Positions 46,965 through 58,939 of a stretch of 64,000 nt of DNA are shown here, piece by piece. This stretch comes from Schistocephalus solidus (Eukaryota > Platyhelminthes > Cestoda > Diphyllobothriidea > Diphyllobothriidae), in assembly GCA_017591395.1 (NCBI GenBank), contig WEDG01000388.1, positions 1 through 64,000 on the forward strand, given 5' to 3'. Both the position numbers and the translations under genes were made by a program. A model generated the notes under the pieces. That model was not told where the DNA came from. It searched no databases and saw nothing but the letters and a program-made list of their open reading frames with translations. Position 1 is the first letter of the stretch; every line of letters begins with the position of its first letter.

Positions 46965-49215
46965 CCTTTTTAGGGACAGCACTGCTTACTACCTCCGCGG
47001 GGAGGGGGGATGGAAAAGGTGCCCTTAAAAATGCCTGGTCTCAAGACAACTGCAGCAGAAAGTGGCTCGCACACTGTAATTCTTGCGGGCGAAACACTTC
47101 AAACAATACCAACAACTCCTCTCCCAATCCCCCACACCGTGCCCTCCTGGGTATCCCCCGGGCTGTTGGGGTGAGCCCGATCACTCTAGCAGCTTAGAAG
47201 GTTCGATCCCTTTAGACAATCCGAGGAGCAACTGGCCGGAACGGAGGACGGCGCTAGTCGCTCGGTAAGAGCGCTATACAAGATGGATATTGTTGATCTC
47301 ACCGAGACCCGATTCAATGGTGCCAACTAAGGGGCATGGTCAAATCCACCACTCTGGATGTCCCTGGCATCGCATGTTGTCAACACCAAGACTGGTTCGA
47401 CGACGCAGCCATCAACGCTCTGCTCGCCGAGAAGAACCAGCTTTACCAAGTCTTCGGCGGCCGCCCTACCGCTACAAAGAACAGCCTTCTACCGAAGTCC
47501 CCACCTTGTACAGAAACGGCTGCGAGAGATGCAGGACGCCTGGATGGCCTGCAAGGCCGAGGAAATCCGAAGGTACGTGGACCGAAACTAATGGAAGAAC
47601 TTATTTGACGCCACAAAGGCCGTCTACGGATCTCCCGTCAAAGGATATGCCCCTCTTCTCAGTGCTGACGGAACTACCCTGCTCACTGAGAAGTCGCAAA
47701 TCCTGAAGCGCTGGGCGGAACACTTCCGAAGCGTTCTTTACCAACCCTCCAACATCTCCGACTCCACCATCGACCGAATGCATGAAGTTTAAACCAACGC
47801 TGACCTCAATCTCTTGCCCACTCTGAAAGAAATAACCAGGGCCATGCAACAGCTCTCTGGTGGAAAGCACCCGGATCAGACGCAATCCCTGCTGAGATCT
47901 ACAAGCATGGTGGCCCCCAACTGATGAACCAGCTCACAGCGCTCTTCCAGGCGGTGTGGTGCCAAGGACAGGTCCCTCCGGATTTCAAAAACTCCGCAAT
48001 CGTCAATCTCTACAAGGAGAAGGGGAACCGCCAACTCTGCGAAAGCCAACAGGGAATATCGCTGCTCAACATCGCCAGGAAGATCTTCGCCCGTATCCTT
48101 TTCAATCATCTGAACGGTCACCTAGAGCAGAGGCTTCTCCCGGAAAGCCAATGTGGCTTCCAAAGACACCGTGGAACAACTGACATAATTTTCGCCGCCC
48201 GTCAGCTATAAGAGAAGTGTCAGGAGATGTGAACCCACCTCTTCACTACCTTCGTGGATCTGACGAAAGCCTTTGGCAAGGTGAATCGCGACGGACTGCG
48301 GAAGAGCATGCAGAAATTTGGCTGTCCCACAAGATTTACTCACATGGTGCGTCAACTCCACGATGGCATGATGGCGTGCGTCATGGACAACGGAGCCGTC
48401 TCTGAGGCCTTCGCAGTGACTAATGGAGTGAAGCAGGTTTGCCTCCTCGTGCCTACCCTTTTCAGTCTCGCTCTCTGCCACGTTAATGGATGCTTACCGT
48501 GACCAAAGCCCCGACATCCGCATCGCCTACCGGATGGATGGCCAACTCTTCAATCTATGGCGGATGCACTCCCAGTCGCGTGTATCCACAACCATTATCC
48601 ACGAACTTCTCTTCGCTGACGACTGTTCATTCAATGCAACGAGCGTGAACCTCTTTGCTGCTGAATGTGACAAATTCAGACTGCGCATCAACACGGAGAA
48701 AACCGTGTTTATGCATCTGCTGCTGCCCAATACCACTTACAACACTGCTCGGATCAATTTCAATGGCGCTCAACTGAAATTCGTGGATGCCTTCACCTAC
48801 CTGGGCAGCAACATCTCCCGTAGCACCAAAATTGAGGATGGCCACGCCCACCGGATCTTTAAAGCCAGCCAATGTTTCGGTGGCATGCAGAACATCATCT
48901 GGAATCGTCAGGGTCTCCACCTCAGGACCGAGCTCAAGAGCTACAAAGCTGTCATTTTGCCGACGCTGTGGTATGAAGCAGAGACCTGGACAGTCTTCCG
49001 AAGGCAGGTGCGGAAGTTCAACCACTTCTAACTCAGCTGCTTCCGTAGAATACTAAAGCTGAGATGGGAAGACAGGATCCCGGACACAGAATTGCTGGAG
49101 CGAACAGGCATCCTCAGCGTCTACGCTCAGCTGAGAAAACTGTGACTGCGATGGAGCGGCCACCATGTAACGATTGACGACGAGCGACTGCCCAAACGAC
49201 TCTTCTATTGAGATG
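46965..49215 (+). mobile_element. LINE copy L4 (internally deleted)
   Basis: Starts with a 5' UTR sharing TTTAGGGACAGCACTGCTT and AAAGGTGCCCTTAA with L5. The endonuclease start (PLDNPRSNWPERRTALVAR, 47210-47270) is followed, after a large deletion near 47390, by the linker and RT: HFRSVLYQPSNISDSTIDR, SQCGFQRHRGTTDIIFAAR, FVDLTKAFGKVNRDGLRK, then a frame of 181 codons (48486-49031) with intact LLFADDCS and [11 protein letters not shown]. There are stops and frameshifts throughout. It ends in [14 protein letters not shown] and a degraded KRLFY block, then meets L5 at about 49215-49222. The zinc-finger end is absent. A separate subfamily from L2/L6. Confidence 0.88.
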
Positions 49216-49221
49216 TTCCGG

Positions 49222-50960
49222 TGGGATTGCGTCGGAACCCGGTTCTTTACCGCTGGAAATCTGCTGCATGGCCCGGATGGTTTCTGGTAGGGAAGGCGGC
49301 AGATCCAGGTCATTGTTCGTGTCCACTTGAGGGAGCCGGTCAATGGCAGCATCGGAGATGGCTGATGAGCAATTAAGGAAACTTCTGAAGTGCTCAGCCC
49401 AGCGCTTCAGAATTTGCGATTTCTCTGTCAGCAGTATTGTGCCGTCAGAGCTGAGCAGCGGTGCAGACCCTTGATACACGGGCCGTAGATGGCCTTGAAA
49501 TATTTGAAAAAGTTTTTCATTTCATTGCGGTCCGCATACCCCCTGATTTCCTCAGCCTTTCGGATCATCCTGCATCTCCCGCAGCCGTTGCTGTAGAAGG
49601 CTGCTTTGGTGGCGCCAGTACTAAGGTCCATGTAGGTTTTGTGTAGTTCATTCTTCTCCGCGAGTAAGTTGCTGATGTCGGCGTCATTGTCGTCAAACCA
49701 GTCCTGGTGTTAATGGCATGCGCGTCCGAGGACTTCGAGGGCGGTTGACTGGATGACATTTCGCAGTTGACACCATCGTGTTTCTACGGTGGCATTATTA
49801 TCTGCAGCATGCAGGTTCTCCAGTTTCTCGGTTGTTTGGTTGCTGAAATCAAAACAGTGAGCAGGCAGATTTAACAAAAGAGTATTAAACTTACTTGGCG
49901 GTCGCTTACCTTGGGGCCTTCGTCGGGGTTGAAGTCGGAGCCTCATCTGGGAGATGATGAGGCGGTGATCTGTCCAAACATCGGCATCACGGATCGCCTT
50001 GGCTACCAGCACGTCCTGTCGATCTCGTCTCAGGACGAGAGCATAGTCCAGCAGCTGCCAGCACCACGACCGAAGGTGCATCCACGTGGCCTTCTCCCGC
50101 GTCGGAAGGCGGAAAAAGGTGTTGGTCAGCAGGAGCAAGTGTTCCGCACATGTTTTTAGAAGAAGAAGGCCGTTATCGTTATAGATACTGAGCCCGTGGG
50201 GACGCAGCACTCCCTGTCAGGCAGCGTGGTCAATCCCAACGCGGGCTTTGAAGTCACCAAGGACAATTAACTTGTCCACTTTCGACACAGTCTCCAGCAG
50301 GGCGTGCAGGTCCTCGTAGAATTTGTCCTTAGCCGCATCAGAGCTCGTCATTTAAGGGAACGTAGGCGCTGATGATGGTGGCGAACTTGTCTCGCCGAAG
50401 AGGCAGGCGGAGGCTCATCAGGCGATCATTGATACCCTGTGGCAAACAGGGCAGACTTCCCACGATGTCTTTCAGGGTGGCATAGGCAACGCCAGCGTCG
50501 CATGGCTCTGCCTTTGAGCAGTCGCTCCACAAGAAGGTATAGCCGACACCCACCTCCACCAGCTTACCCTGCTAAGAGAATCCGGTCTCACTGAAAGCAG
50601 CAATGTCCACCTTGTAGCGCGCCAGTTCCCAAGTGACCAGCGCCATCCTCCATTCGGTCCGGTTGCTCTTAGGATTGTCTAAAAGGGAACGAATATTCCA
50701 GGCTGCTAGTGTGAGTGGACTCACCCGAGCAGCCTGGAGAGTATGGTGAGGGGGGTGGGGACGGGTGATATTGTTGTTTGTTTGAGTTTTACGACCGCGT
50801 ATTTTGCGATCTGAGAGCCGCGGCCGGCTGCAGAAGACGTGATACCCAGCATTTGTTAAGGGCACCTTTTCTAGCCCCTTCCTCCGCGAGGAGGCAAGCA
50901 GTGCTGTCCCTAAATTGGGCTGCTCGGGCATCCCAGACGTGGCGTGTGGTAGGCACGATA
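49222..50960 (-). mobile_element. LINE copy L5 (endonuclease to early RT)
   Basis: Minus strand: 5' UTR (50790-50960), AAWNIRSLLDNPKSNRTEW and VDIAAFSET (endonuclease start; 50572-50700), [54 protein letters not shown] (49985-50000 region), [24 protein letters not shown], then SQILKRWAEHFRSFLN and LPETIRAMQQISSGKEPGSDAIPPE (49222-49440). It stops there, before most of the RT, where the L4 end begins. Stops and frameshifts are spread through it, so it is dead. Confidence 0.88.
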
Positions 50961-53900
50961 GAGGCCTTCCGGATAATTTATGAGGTCCTCTCAACCTATC
51001 CAAATCCCTTGGACAGCGTCCATTACCTACGGCAGAAGCGATTGGAATACAGGGGAATTTTATCGAGACCACTTATATGTTTCCCACCCCTCGGCATCTG
51101 ATGGTGCCGTCCGTCCACCGCAGTTGGCACTCCGTCCGTGTCCGCTAACTATTCAAACAACCACGTGCTGGCACTTTTCGGATAAAGTTCGTTCAAAGAA
51201 AGCCTTTTATACGTCCATTGTTATTCTAGCGTAAGAGGGGATCCCCTTCTCACTTCATAGACCGAGGACGGCAGAGCCCGTGATGTGCGCGAGGTCGACT
51301 GTCGGTAAACACACTCGGCAGCCTAGTTGCTCCATCCTCTCTCTCCCCCCAGACACCGTGGTCATCCAAGACCGGGTTCTAGCAAGTCGACCTCTCGATC
51401 GATGCCGCACTCAGGTCTGTGAAGTATACGGCCCAACCATCTCTGTGAGGGACTAAGAGGTCCATAATTGATGACTGCACTCCTGATAGATTGTCCAGAT
51501 CGTGACTGGGGATGCGGTCGCAGCGACGAATCGACCGATGCAGCGCAAATAGAATGCTGACTTAATGAGCCCACTTTATGGATATCTTCAGTATTGTGTC
51601 GCAGTTCGTCTTATATGCACGTAGATCAATCTTCAGATTGATCTCAGATCGGTTGAAAGGGTCGCTTCCCATACTAAAAGAAAATCATATGCTCCAACAA
51701 TAACTCGCATGGACGTGCAGGCTTGTTTGGTCCTTTGAATTCTTTGACAGGAGCAGTCTAAAGGTTGACCTACGTAACAAAGTAACTGATGCATATAAAA
51801 TCAGCTGCAAACCTTAACGGTAGGCAATGTACAGTACCACGAAAGTCAGCAGTCCTAGGCTCGTTTAATACGAAACCGGTGGTAATAGGGGTTTTATGGG
51901 TGGGGCATTACAGTGAGTACTATAAAGTGTATATAGTCCTTGCAAAGTTGCATCTGTTGTTCTCTCTTCTCTGTGACTCTAAGAAGTCGATAGCGCACAT
52001 CTGTTATAAAGGTTCCCAGAATTTGATAGCCATAGCGGATAGCGATTTGAGAGCCCTCGGAGGATTTCATGACCAGTTTCAGCCACACAGACTTCGTTAG
52101 AATCCTGTTTCTTCGACATTGGTGTTGCTGGCGTGAAACATTCGGGAATCGCAAAATTTTCCATCGTCGAGCATAAAGCAATCGCGATCCTGGGGTTTCT
52201 GGTTTCCTTGGTGCTGTGCATAACCTGCCGTTACCAGAAAGAGCTTAATATTCCCATAATAACCATTTGCAATTCTGTCACATAGGTTTGGTCACAAACT
52301 ATGGGCTTGAAATGTAGGTACGTGCTGGATGGTAGTGCGGAAAGGTACCTGGGGAGCAGTCGCAACCCGTCTTTGCGTTTCACCAAAATGCCTTGGTTAC
52401 AGACTAAGTACGAAGCAATCAGATGTCATGGTTCGCATGGTTTAAAGACACCGTATAATGCGTGTCACACAACTGTCGTCTAGGTCTAATGCAACGATGC
52501 AGTCTGTTTTGGAGAAGGACAACTGGATGGCTGGTCGTCGTAATCAGTGGTTTTTGTATCCACTATACTCTGTTTCGGAATAAAGGTAAATATGAACGTG
52601 TCTGCAGGTTATGAACAGCGTGTGGTCATTGGCAGCGTGCATAGTGTGGCCTTGGGAGCCGATAAGTCAGTATCTGCGATTCGGTTCATTTAGTCCAATC
52701 CTTGTGGAGCGGATTGGATAGACTGCTAGCCAATCTGGACGGGGACTAGGAAGGCACACAGTTTTTCAGTGAGATTGGCCTGCAGGTAATAATAAATTTT
52801 GTTGTGGTCGAGCTTGTTTTGTTTCTCTGCCGTACTGTTGGCTGGAGACAACATTCGAACAGACACACCGTTCGTATTATTGCGGAATACCAGGTCGGGT
52901 CATAGCAGCATCAAGTACTGCAAGCTTCCAACCATGCTGTCTCTGTTTGCTGCAGTGTCCATAGCTCCAGGTCGACCTCATAGGATTTCGCAATATAATC
53001 AGTAGGCTGGGCATGCATTAGCATGTTTCCTTCGTCCAAATTAACTTAAAATTATGTCTTCTTTATGTAATCAATCTACTTTCTTCCATGATGATGCACT
53101 TACAGGACAGAAGAACAGTCAGAAGCTGCCCTCGTGTGAACTCGAATCAAAAATGTAAATCTGTTAAGGAAAAAGCTACAATGGAACTGAGTTTGTCGAT
53201 GTCGACTGGCTGGTATTATCGGACAGAGAGAAGCTAACATTGTACTTTTCTCTCCAGTTTCACACTAGGAAAAATTTCATTACAGCTACTTCCTAAAAAA
53301 TCATTCAGACTTCAATTCCGCAAGCTGTAAGCTCCCCGTACAATATTTTCTGCTCCCTTAAAGGGAGTTGTAATTAGAATTTTCATGATTGAGTGCTAAA
53401 AAATCAGATTAACCCAGTTAATCGCATACTTAAACAACTCTGCTTTTCAAGCCTTCTTGACAGGCTTCCCATGCTCCAGATATTCGAAAATGACGTCTCT
53501 GCGGACAGTGGTTAAGAATGAATCTGCGCCAGAGAATGTTTTAGCAGGTGGCGTTAAAGTATAAATTTATCCTGCATGGGGAACAGGATTAAAATCGAAT
53601 GATACTCCAGTTTGTTTCTATACAGCCCGATGATACCCCCGGGAGTCAAAAGTGACCAGACGTCTGTCGTTCAGGTGTCCTCCAGACGGTTAAAGGGGAA
53701 ATAGCTTCATTTGCGAGGAGATGACAATGAATGCTGACTCTTACCTAGTCAGACAGAGATAGAAATTGCGACCAGTGAGATAAAATAAGACTGAACTCTT
53801 CGACATCCCGAAGTTAAGGGTGGTCGAAAATTTCCTTGCAATCCCTTGGAGCCCAGAGTCCTCGAATAGATCTTCGATTTCTGGGATTCCTGGCCCAATA

Positions 53901-53995
53901 CGACGGAAAGAGGAGCTTCACATGGTCAATTTTCGCTAAAGCGCAACGGCAACCTTAAATTCAAGACATGGAAAAGCCGAATAGTGTTACCGTCA
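50961..53995. other. stretch with no recognised gene
   Basis: About 3 kb with frames below about 100 codons and nothing conserved. A segment at 50.95-51.06 kb is shared with 9.13-9.20 kb (inverted relation) and may be a dispersed repeat beside the LINE 5' UTR. Confidence 0.45.
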
Positions 53996-53999
53996 ACGA

Positions 54000-54130
54000 A
54001 CAGGGAGACCGAAACGGTCATTTCTGGCTTATTAGCCTTCATCAGCCGCCCATACCCAATTACAGGTTTAATAACCCATGAGCCTTGAACCCGCGACCTG
54101 TTTGTTAGAAGTCCAACGTCCTAACCCTAG
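54000..54130 (-). repeat. tRNA-like SINE S1, copy j
   Basis: Minus strand: TTAGGACGTTGGACTTC, ACAGGTCGCGGGTTCAAGGC (B-box region), GGTATGGGCGGCTGATGAAGG, CTAATAAGCCAGAAATGACC and GTTTCGGTCTCCC. Head, B box and tail are all present. Confidence 0.65.
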
Positions 54131-54944
54131 GCACCTGGGAAAGCACAATTTGAGCTTACGGTCATTAAATGGGCCCACCTTCAGTATTTTGGCCTGGCAA
54201 ACAGAATTTTTCAATTTTTCCTCCCTCAGATGAAAGGTTTCAGTTCTATGTAGGAACCTGCCACAGATTAACGGTGACGTTAAGAAATTCGTATACTGGA
54301 TTGCCACGTCCATTTCTGCTCATTGCAGTGGCGCAAACCAAAAAGAGAGAAAGTCAGTGCCTATATGATCATACCCGTGGAATGAGAACACACAATTGAC
54401 TGGTAACATATGCTGTCAGGAACGGATGATCGTTGACCGCCACAGGCGTATGAGATCCTGCAACTGATCTACCTGTCAGTGAACGGCATAAGTCCTGTAA
54501 GGCACCAGTGAGAGTGAAGAAAATTCCCACAAGGTTGACTAGGAGGGCCAGCGTTGTCTTGCAGCCGGTCTATGGTACTGCGCTATCGTGGAGGCGAGGT
54601 TCTATAACATGAGGTGACAGTATTGTTGAAAGCATGCCAAAAGCGGTGTGTTCCGTGATGTCAGCATGTACGGGCGAAGGAAATCTACACGTTTAAGCTA
54701 AAAACCTGTTCTTCTCTCCTACAGAAATGGTTCTTGCCAAGTTACTGAAGGTAAATCCACTCAAATGTGCTGTCTCGCTCTAATCAGTTAAATTTTATTA
54801 AGCGCCTTCGGCAGTTATATATAATCCCTGACCTGGGTTTCAAGCTTACGGAACATGTATGTTCCGATGTGCCCTGGAGCTCACTTTAGAGCTCTCACAG
54901 GTGGTCGCATAGTGACATGTAGCATATGTTGATAAGGTCGAACT

Positions 54945-55017
54945 GACAAAGACAAAGGAGACCGGAATGGTCATTTCTGGCAAATTAACCGTCATCAGCC
55001 AGTCATACCCAAAAAAT
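54945..55017 (-). repeat. tRNA-like SINE S1, copy k (truncated by P2)
   Basis: Minus strand: GGGTATGACTGGCTGATGAC, GGTTAATTTGCCAGAAATG and ACCATTCCGGTCTCCTTTG. The tRNA-like head is lost where the P2 terminal sequence begins. Confidence 0.65.
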
Positions 55018-57803
55018 CACGAGTACAACTTTATTATCCGTCCAGCCTTTCTTCTTCATTATATCATCTCGGAATACACTCTATCTCATCTATTCAGCAT
55101 ATTTTTGGGCGTCAACCGCTTATTCTTGCCAGATGTTGGGAAAAAAATTCGCACAGAGACAGGCGATGACTAACGAGCAACTAACGATTCTTCACCGTGG
55201 TCATGATTATGACATTCTACCGAAGTTTCTTCCCTTCAAGCCTACCTTACCAAATGAAACTGGAAGCCTCCTTGCGCGCAAATACGGATTTCGAGTTTGA
55301 AGTGCAGTTATATCAGACATCCACCATCGTCTTTGCAAATTTTAAGCAACACTATCAAACCTTAGAGCACAGTGCGTTTCAGCACTACAATAAAATTTAT
55401 TCGAAAACGTACTACAACGAATAAACGCCACTGCTATACACGCCAGAACATAAAAGCGAGCTGAACTTCATGCTAAACTGCAATCACTTCTCCGTCCTCT
55501 CAAAGAAAGCCACAGATCAACATGAGTAGTTAACCTTTCCAAATGGATTCTAACATCTGCTGAAATTGGCCTACTATATAAAGGTACAAAATTCAGCCAC
55601 ACCGATGCTGTGCCTACAAACTTTATATTGAGCCTTGAATCTGTCCTACTAACATCTGCTGTCCCGGAAGGCATGCGTGCGGACATACGCAGCTGTGCCA
55701 CTAGTCTCCTTTGGCAAAATAAACACCACAAAATCTTGCCCATTGACGAAGAAAAGGGACTAATATGTCTAAAGACGGACGAAAGTATAGTGATTGTGTC
55801 TGCTGACAAGGGTGGTGCCACCGTCATCATGGAAAACACTGACTATATAAACAAAGCTAATCAAGTCTTAAACGACAGGTAAGCCTACACACCACTCGCA
55901 GAGGATACAAGTAAAAAGCAGGCTGCATCTGTGAAGAGGAAGATAACTGAGCTTGCTCGATTGAAACTCATAACCTGAGATGACTCCAGATTTATTAATC
56001 TCAGTGATCCCCGTATTGCACATGGCTTCCCAAAAGTGCACAAAGCAGGTGCGCCATTGAGGATCATAGTACCACTCATTGGATCACCCACGTACAACCT
56101 CGCTAAATGGTTGTACCGGCACCTGAAGCACCTCACCGATGGATCACAATACAGCATTAAAAATTATCAGGCATTCCTTAGAAGATCCAAGGCCTTAAAG
56201 TAAGTCTTGATGAGTGTATTCTATCGTTTTATGTGGTTGCCGTGTTTTCTTCAATGTCACATGAACTGGCCATTGAGAGCGTAACTCGGCGCCTGAAAGA
56301 TAACCCAATCGTCATCCCAATACAACACGTTTCAGAAATGCTTAGGCTCTGTCTCAAAAAATACTTTCAATTCGATGGAAAGTTCTATCAACAGGTTAAG
56401 TTTACCCAAAGGGCTCACCAGTATTGAGTGTACTGCCAGAACTAGTATTGCAACAACAAGAAGAGGAGGTTATGCGAACTTCCGGCCCAAAAATGTGGGT
56501 CCGATACGTAGATGCTACATTTGTTACCATAAAGACCTCCTCAGTGGAACAGTTGCATCAGAGCCTGAATATTGTTTTCCCAGCTATTCAGTTTACTCGA
56601 GAAGAAGCACTAGGACGTATCCTTCCGTTCCTCAACGTGAGTATCCAAAAACTCAGTGATGGGGGCCTCGCAACGAGAGTCCACCGAAAAGTCTCTAATG
56701 CTGATTTCATACTTAGCTATGAAAACAACCTTCCTGCGGCCCATAAAGAAGTTGCGTTCGAAACCTTTTCCACCCGGCCTTTCTTTACTGTAGTAGCGAT
56801 AATCTACACAAAAAACATCTCACTTACCTTTATCGGTTATTCCGACTCAACGGATACCCAGTCAGCTTTGTGAAAAGCTACCTCGGACACCAGAGGCAAC
56901 CTCGACCTTCGGCTCTGATAGAGAACCCGGACCGCGTTAATTCTACTCCCTACCCTACATGCAGGGCATCTCCGAAGCGATCGCCCGACAATCAAACCGG
57001 TTTGGCATCTGCATTGCGCCCAAACTGGCCTCGTCCTTGCACGCAACACTATCCCGAGTAAAAGACTCACACTCAAAGAGCAGCAAACTAATGTCATCTA
57101 CCGCATTTCATGTGCTAACTGCTCTTGCACTTAAATTGTTCATACCGGCCAATGACTTGGGACGCGTATTACGGAAAATAAACTTGCCATCCGTCAACGC
57201 AACCCTTTGTGACTCGTCTTTGCACGCGCCCTTGAGTTCGACCATCGCTTCACTTGGGACGGAACCGAAGTTGTTGCATTGGCTAACACCAAACAGGCGC
57301 GTGAATTCCTCGAGGCCTGTCACTCGAACATGACCAGCATCAACCGCCATGTCAAGCTGGACTCTCATTACGAAGGCCTGTTAGCCCGGCTCACTGACTT
57401 GCACGCACAACCTAATAACAGTCTGGACCATGTAGAATCTCACTATCTCACGGCCCCCTTCCCCTGACACGGCGAGCCACAGCTGCAACTCTTAACACCT
57501 CCAACATCGGTGCAATTACTTCTGTCCCCATCCCGCATTAAGTTCACCGTCTGCAGTCGCATTTAATCACCATCGCCCTTCCCCTCCGACACGAGGAGCC
57601 CTAATAGTCCCCCCCCCCCTAACCGGCCGAATCCTACCGTAATTATGTGCCCACCCCTCTCACCCCAGTTGGTTGTATATCCTTGTCTGTCCTGAAGCAC
57701 AAAATGGTCGCCTGACCATTTCACTTTCTCTGTTCATTTCGCCTGACGACGGGTTGGTATGAAGAACTTGACAATTCACGAGTACAACTCCATTTTCCGA
57801 CGA

Positions 57804-57805
<2 letters not shown>
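55018..57805 (+). mobile_element. Penelope-like retroelement P2 (near full length, degenerate)
   Basis: Order on the plus strand: N-terminal region with VSADKGGATVIM (55600-55840); RT with HGFPKVHKAGAPLRI and GSPTYNLAKWL (about 56010-56110); the YxDD box as RYVDATFVTI (56505-56535), with Ala for the second Asp; post-RT VHRKVSNADF; MQGISEAIARQ; then a GIY-YIG-region remnant, with the C-terminal part ANTKQAREFLEACHSN (57279-57467). Stops and shifts break it into at least six frames. TCACGAGTACAACT occurs at both ends (about 55018 and 57776), which fits the partial terminal repeats of this class. It differs clearly from P1. Confidence 0.88.

Positions 57806-57806
<1 letters not shown>

Positions 57807-57848
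<42 letters not shown>
57807..57848. repeat. (AT)n microsatellite
   Basis: Twenty-one AT units followed by TGATGATGATGAG. It lies at the junction of the P2 end with the tail of the S1 copy to its right. Confidence 0.97.
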
Positions 57849-57852
<4 letters not shown>

Positions 57853-57861
57853 ATGATGAGG

Positions 57862-58055
57862 TAAAACAGACAAAGACAAAGGAGACCGGAATTACCATTT
57901 CTGATTTATTACCCGTCATCAGCCAGTTATACCCAATCCCAAGTGGCAACCACCTGAGGTTCGAACCCGCGACCTTTGGCCACTGAGAAGAACGTTCTAC
58001 CAATGAGTCATAGACCCTCTGTTTTTGTCGGTTACGATCGAGAATATGATGCACA
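57862..58055 (-). repeat. tRNA-like SINE S1, left arm of foldback
   Basis: Minus strand: GCATCATATTCTCGATCG, GTCTATGACTCATTGGTAG (A-box region), GGTCGCGGGTTCGAACC (B-box region), TTGGGATTGGGTATAACTGG, CTGATGACGGGTAATAAATC, GGTCTCCTTTGTCTTTGTC. This is among the most complete S1 copies. Confidence 0.8.
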
Positions 58056-58107
58056 GCGGGACATATATGTTCCCTGACCAGATTGGTGATCCACACACTA
58101 GCATCAT

Positions 58108-58295
58108 CTTCCCGATCACAACCGAGAAAAATGACGGGCCCGTGACTCTTTGGTAGGGCATTCGACTCAGTGGTCAAAGGTCGCGGGTTCGAATCCCAGG
58201 TGGTCCACACTTGGGATTGGGTATGACTGGCTTATGATGTCAAATAAAACAGAAATGGCGATTCTTTTCTCTCTTGTATTTGTCAGTTCTACCTT
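58108..58295 (+). repeat. tRNA-like SINE S1, right arm of foldback
   Basis: Plus strand: GCATCATCTTCCCGATCAC, GTGACTCTTTGGTAGGGC (A-box region), GTCGCGGGTTCGAATCCC (B box), TTGGGATTGGGTATGACTGG, AAACAGAAATGGCG, CTTGTATTTGTC. It is inverted relative to 57862-58055 with about 50 bases between. Confidence 0.8.
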
Positions 58296-58880
58296 ACCTA
58301 CTAGGCCTTTGATAGTTGTCAGTCCCAAATTCGCGCATTTTACAAAGTCGTGGAGGGAGGTCTAGGAATGTAACTCCCGCGAACTTAGGGGTATTAATAT
58401 ACACCAAGCACAAAATTTATCAACATATTCTCTGGGTGGAGGACTTTGGTCTACTATTCAGCCAACTAAAAGCGGCAAGTAACTCAAAAACCAGCATTTC
58501 ACTCTGTTTAACTGGCTAACAATTATATTGGGATTCTTCATCCGACCAAAGGCGAAAACAAAGTCAGAGCATATATGACCCCAATAACCTGATAGCGGCA
58601 CCTTACTAAATCTACCCAGAAGCCTACCAGCCAAGCCTTCCCTTACTCTCTCCCGGGTTCGGCTTTATGTATCTTGTCTATGAACTGCTTGCTGGAGCAG
58701 ACCGCTCCCCTCATTTCAGCACGGCATTCCCTTCGGAAGTCCCCGTAACTAGGCCCGTTGCTGGGCCCATTTAGACAGAGGCTACACGCACACGCAGTCT
58801 AATCAATTACCTGATGCAGTTGGTGTTGCACACACGTGGCGGCGATCAATATTTCCACGATGCAAATGCCTCTGAATTAA
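58296..58880. other. upstream flank of tubulin gene 2
   Basis: No gene recognised. It must contain the gene 2 promoter; apart from the TATA box I can assign no element. Confidence 0.4.
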
Positions 58881-58886
58881 ACCCCC

Positions 58887-58894
58887 TATAAAAG
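58887..58894 (+). promoter_or_regulatory. TATA box, alpha-tubulin gene 2
   Basis: TATAAAAG (after CCCCC) lies only about 45 bases before the ATG at 58940, implying a 5' UTR of about 20 bases. Confidence 0.7.
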
Positions 58895-58939
58895 GCGTTG
58901 CTGGGAAAGCACCCGAAGCGGAGCCGACAGCCTCTCAGA

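Noticed and set aside
57735..57805. Possible hammerhead in the P2 tail (CTGACGA near 57742)
   Set aside because: CUGANGA is present but there is no GAAA and no clear cleavage triplet in order, so not called.
57776..58210. 144-codon minus-strand frame containing TTWDSNPRPLTTESNALP
   Set aside because: It crosses the S1 foldback and the (AT)n tract; it is a known kind of SINE-derived false gene.
58137..58215. Possible tRNA gene with GGTTCGAATCC
   Set aside because: A and B boxes are present, but I see no matching acceptor stem or clear anticodon arm, and the unit is repeated with the S1 body. It is a SINE head.
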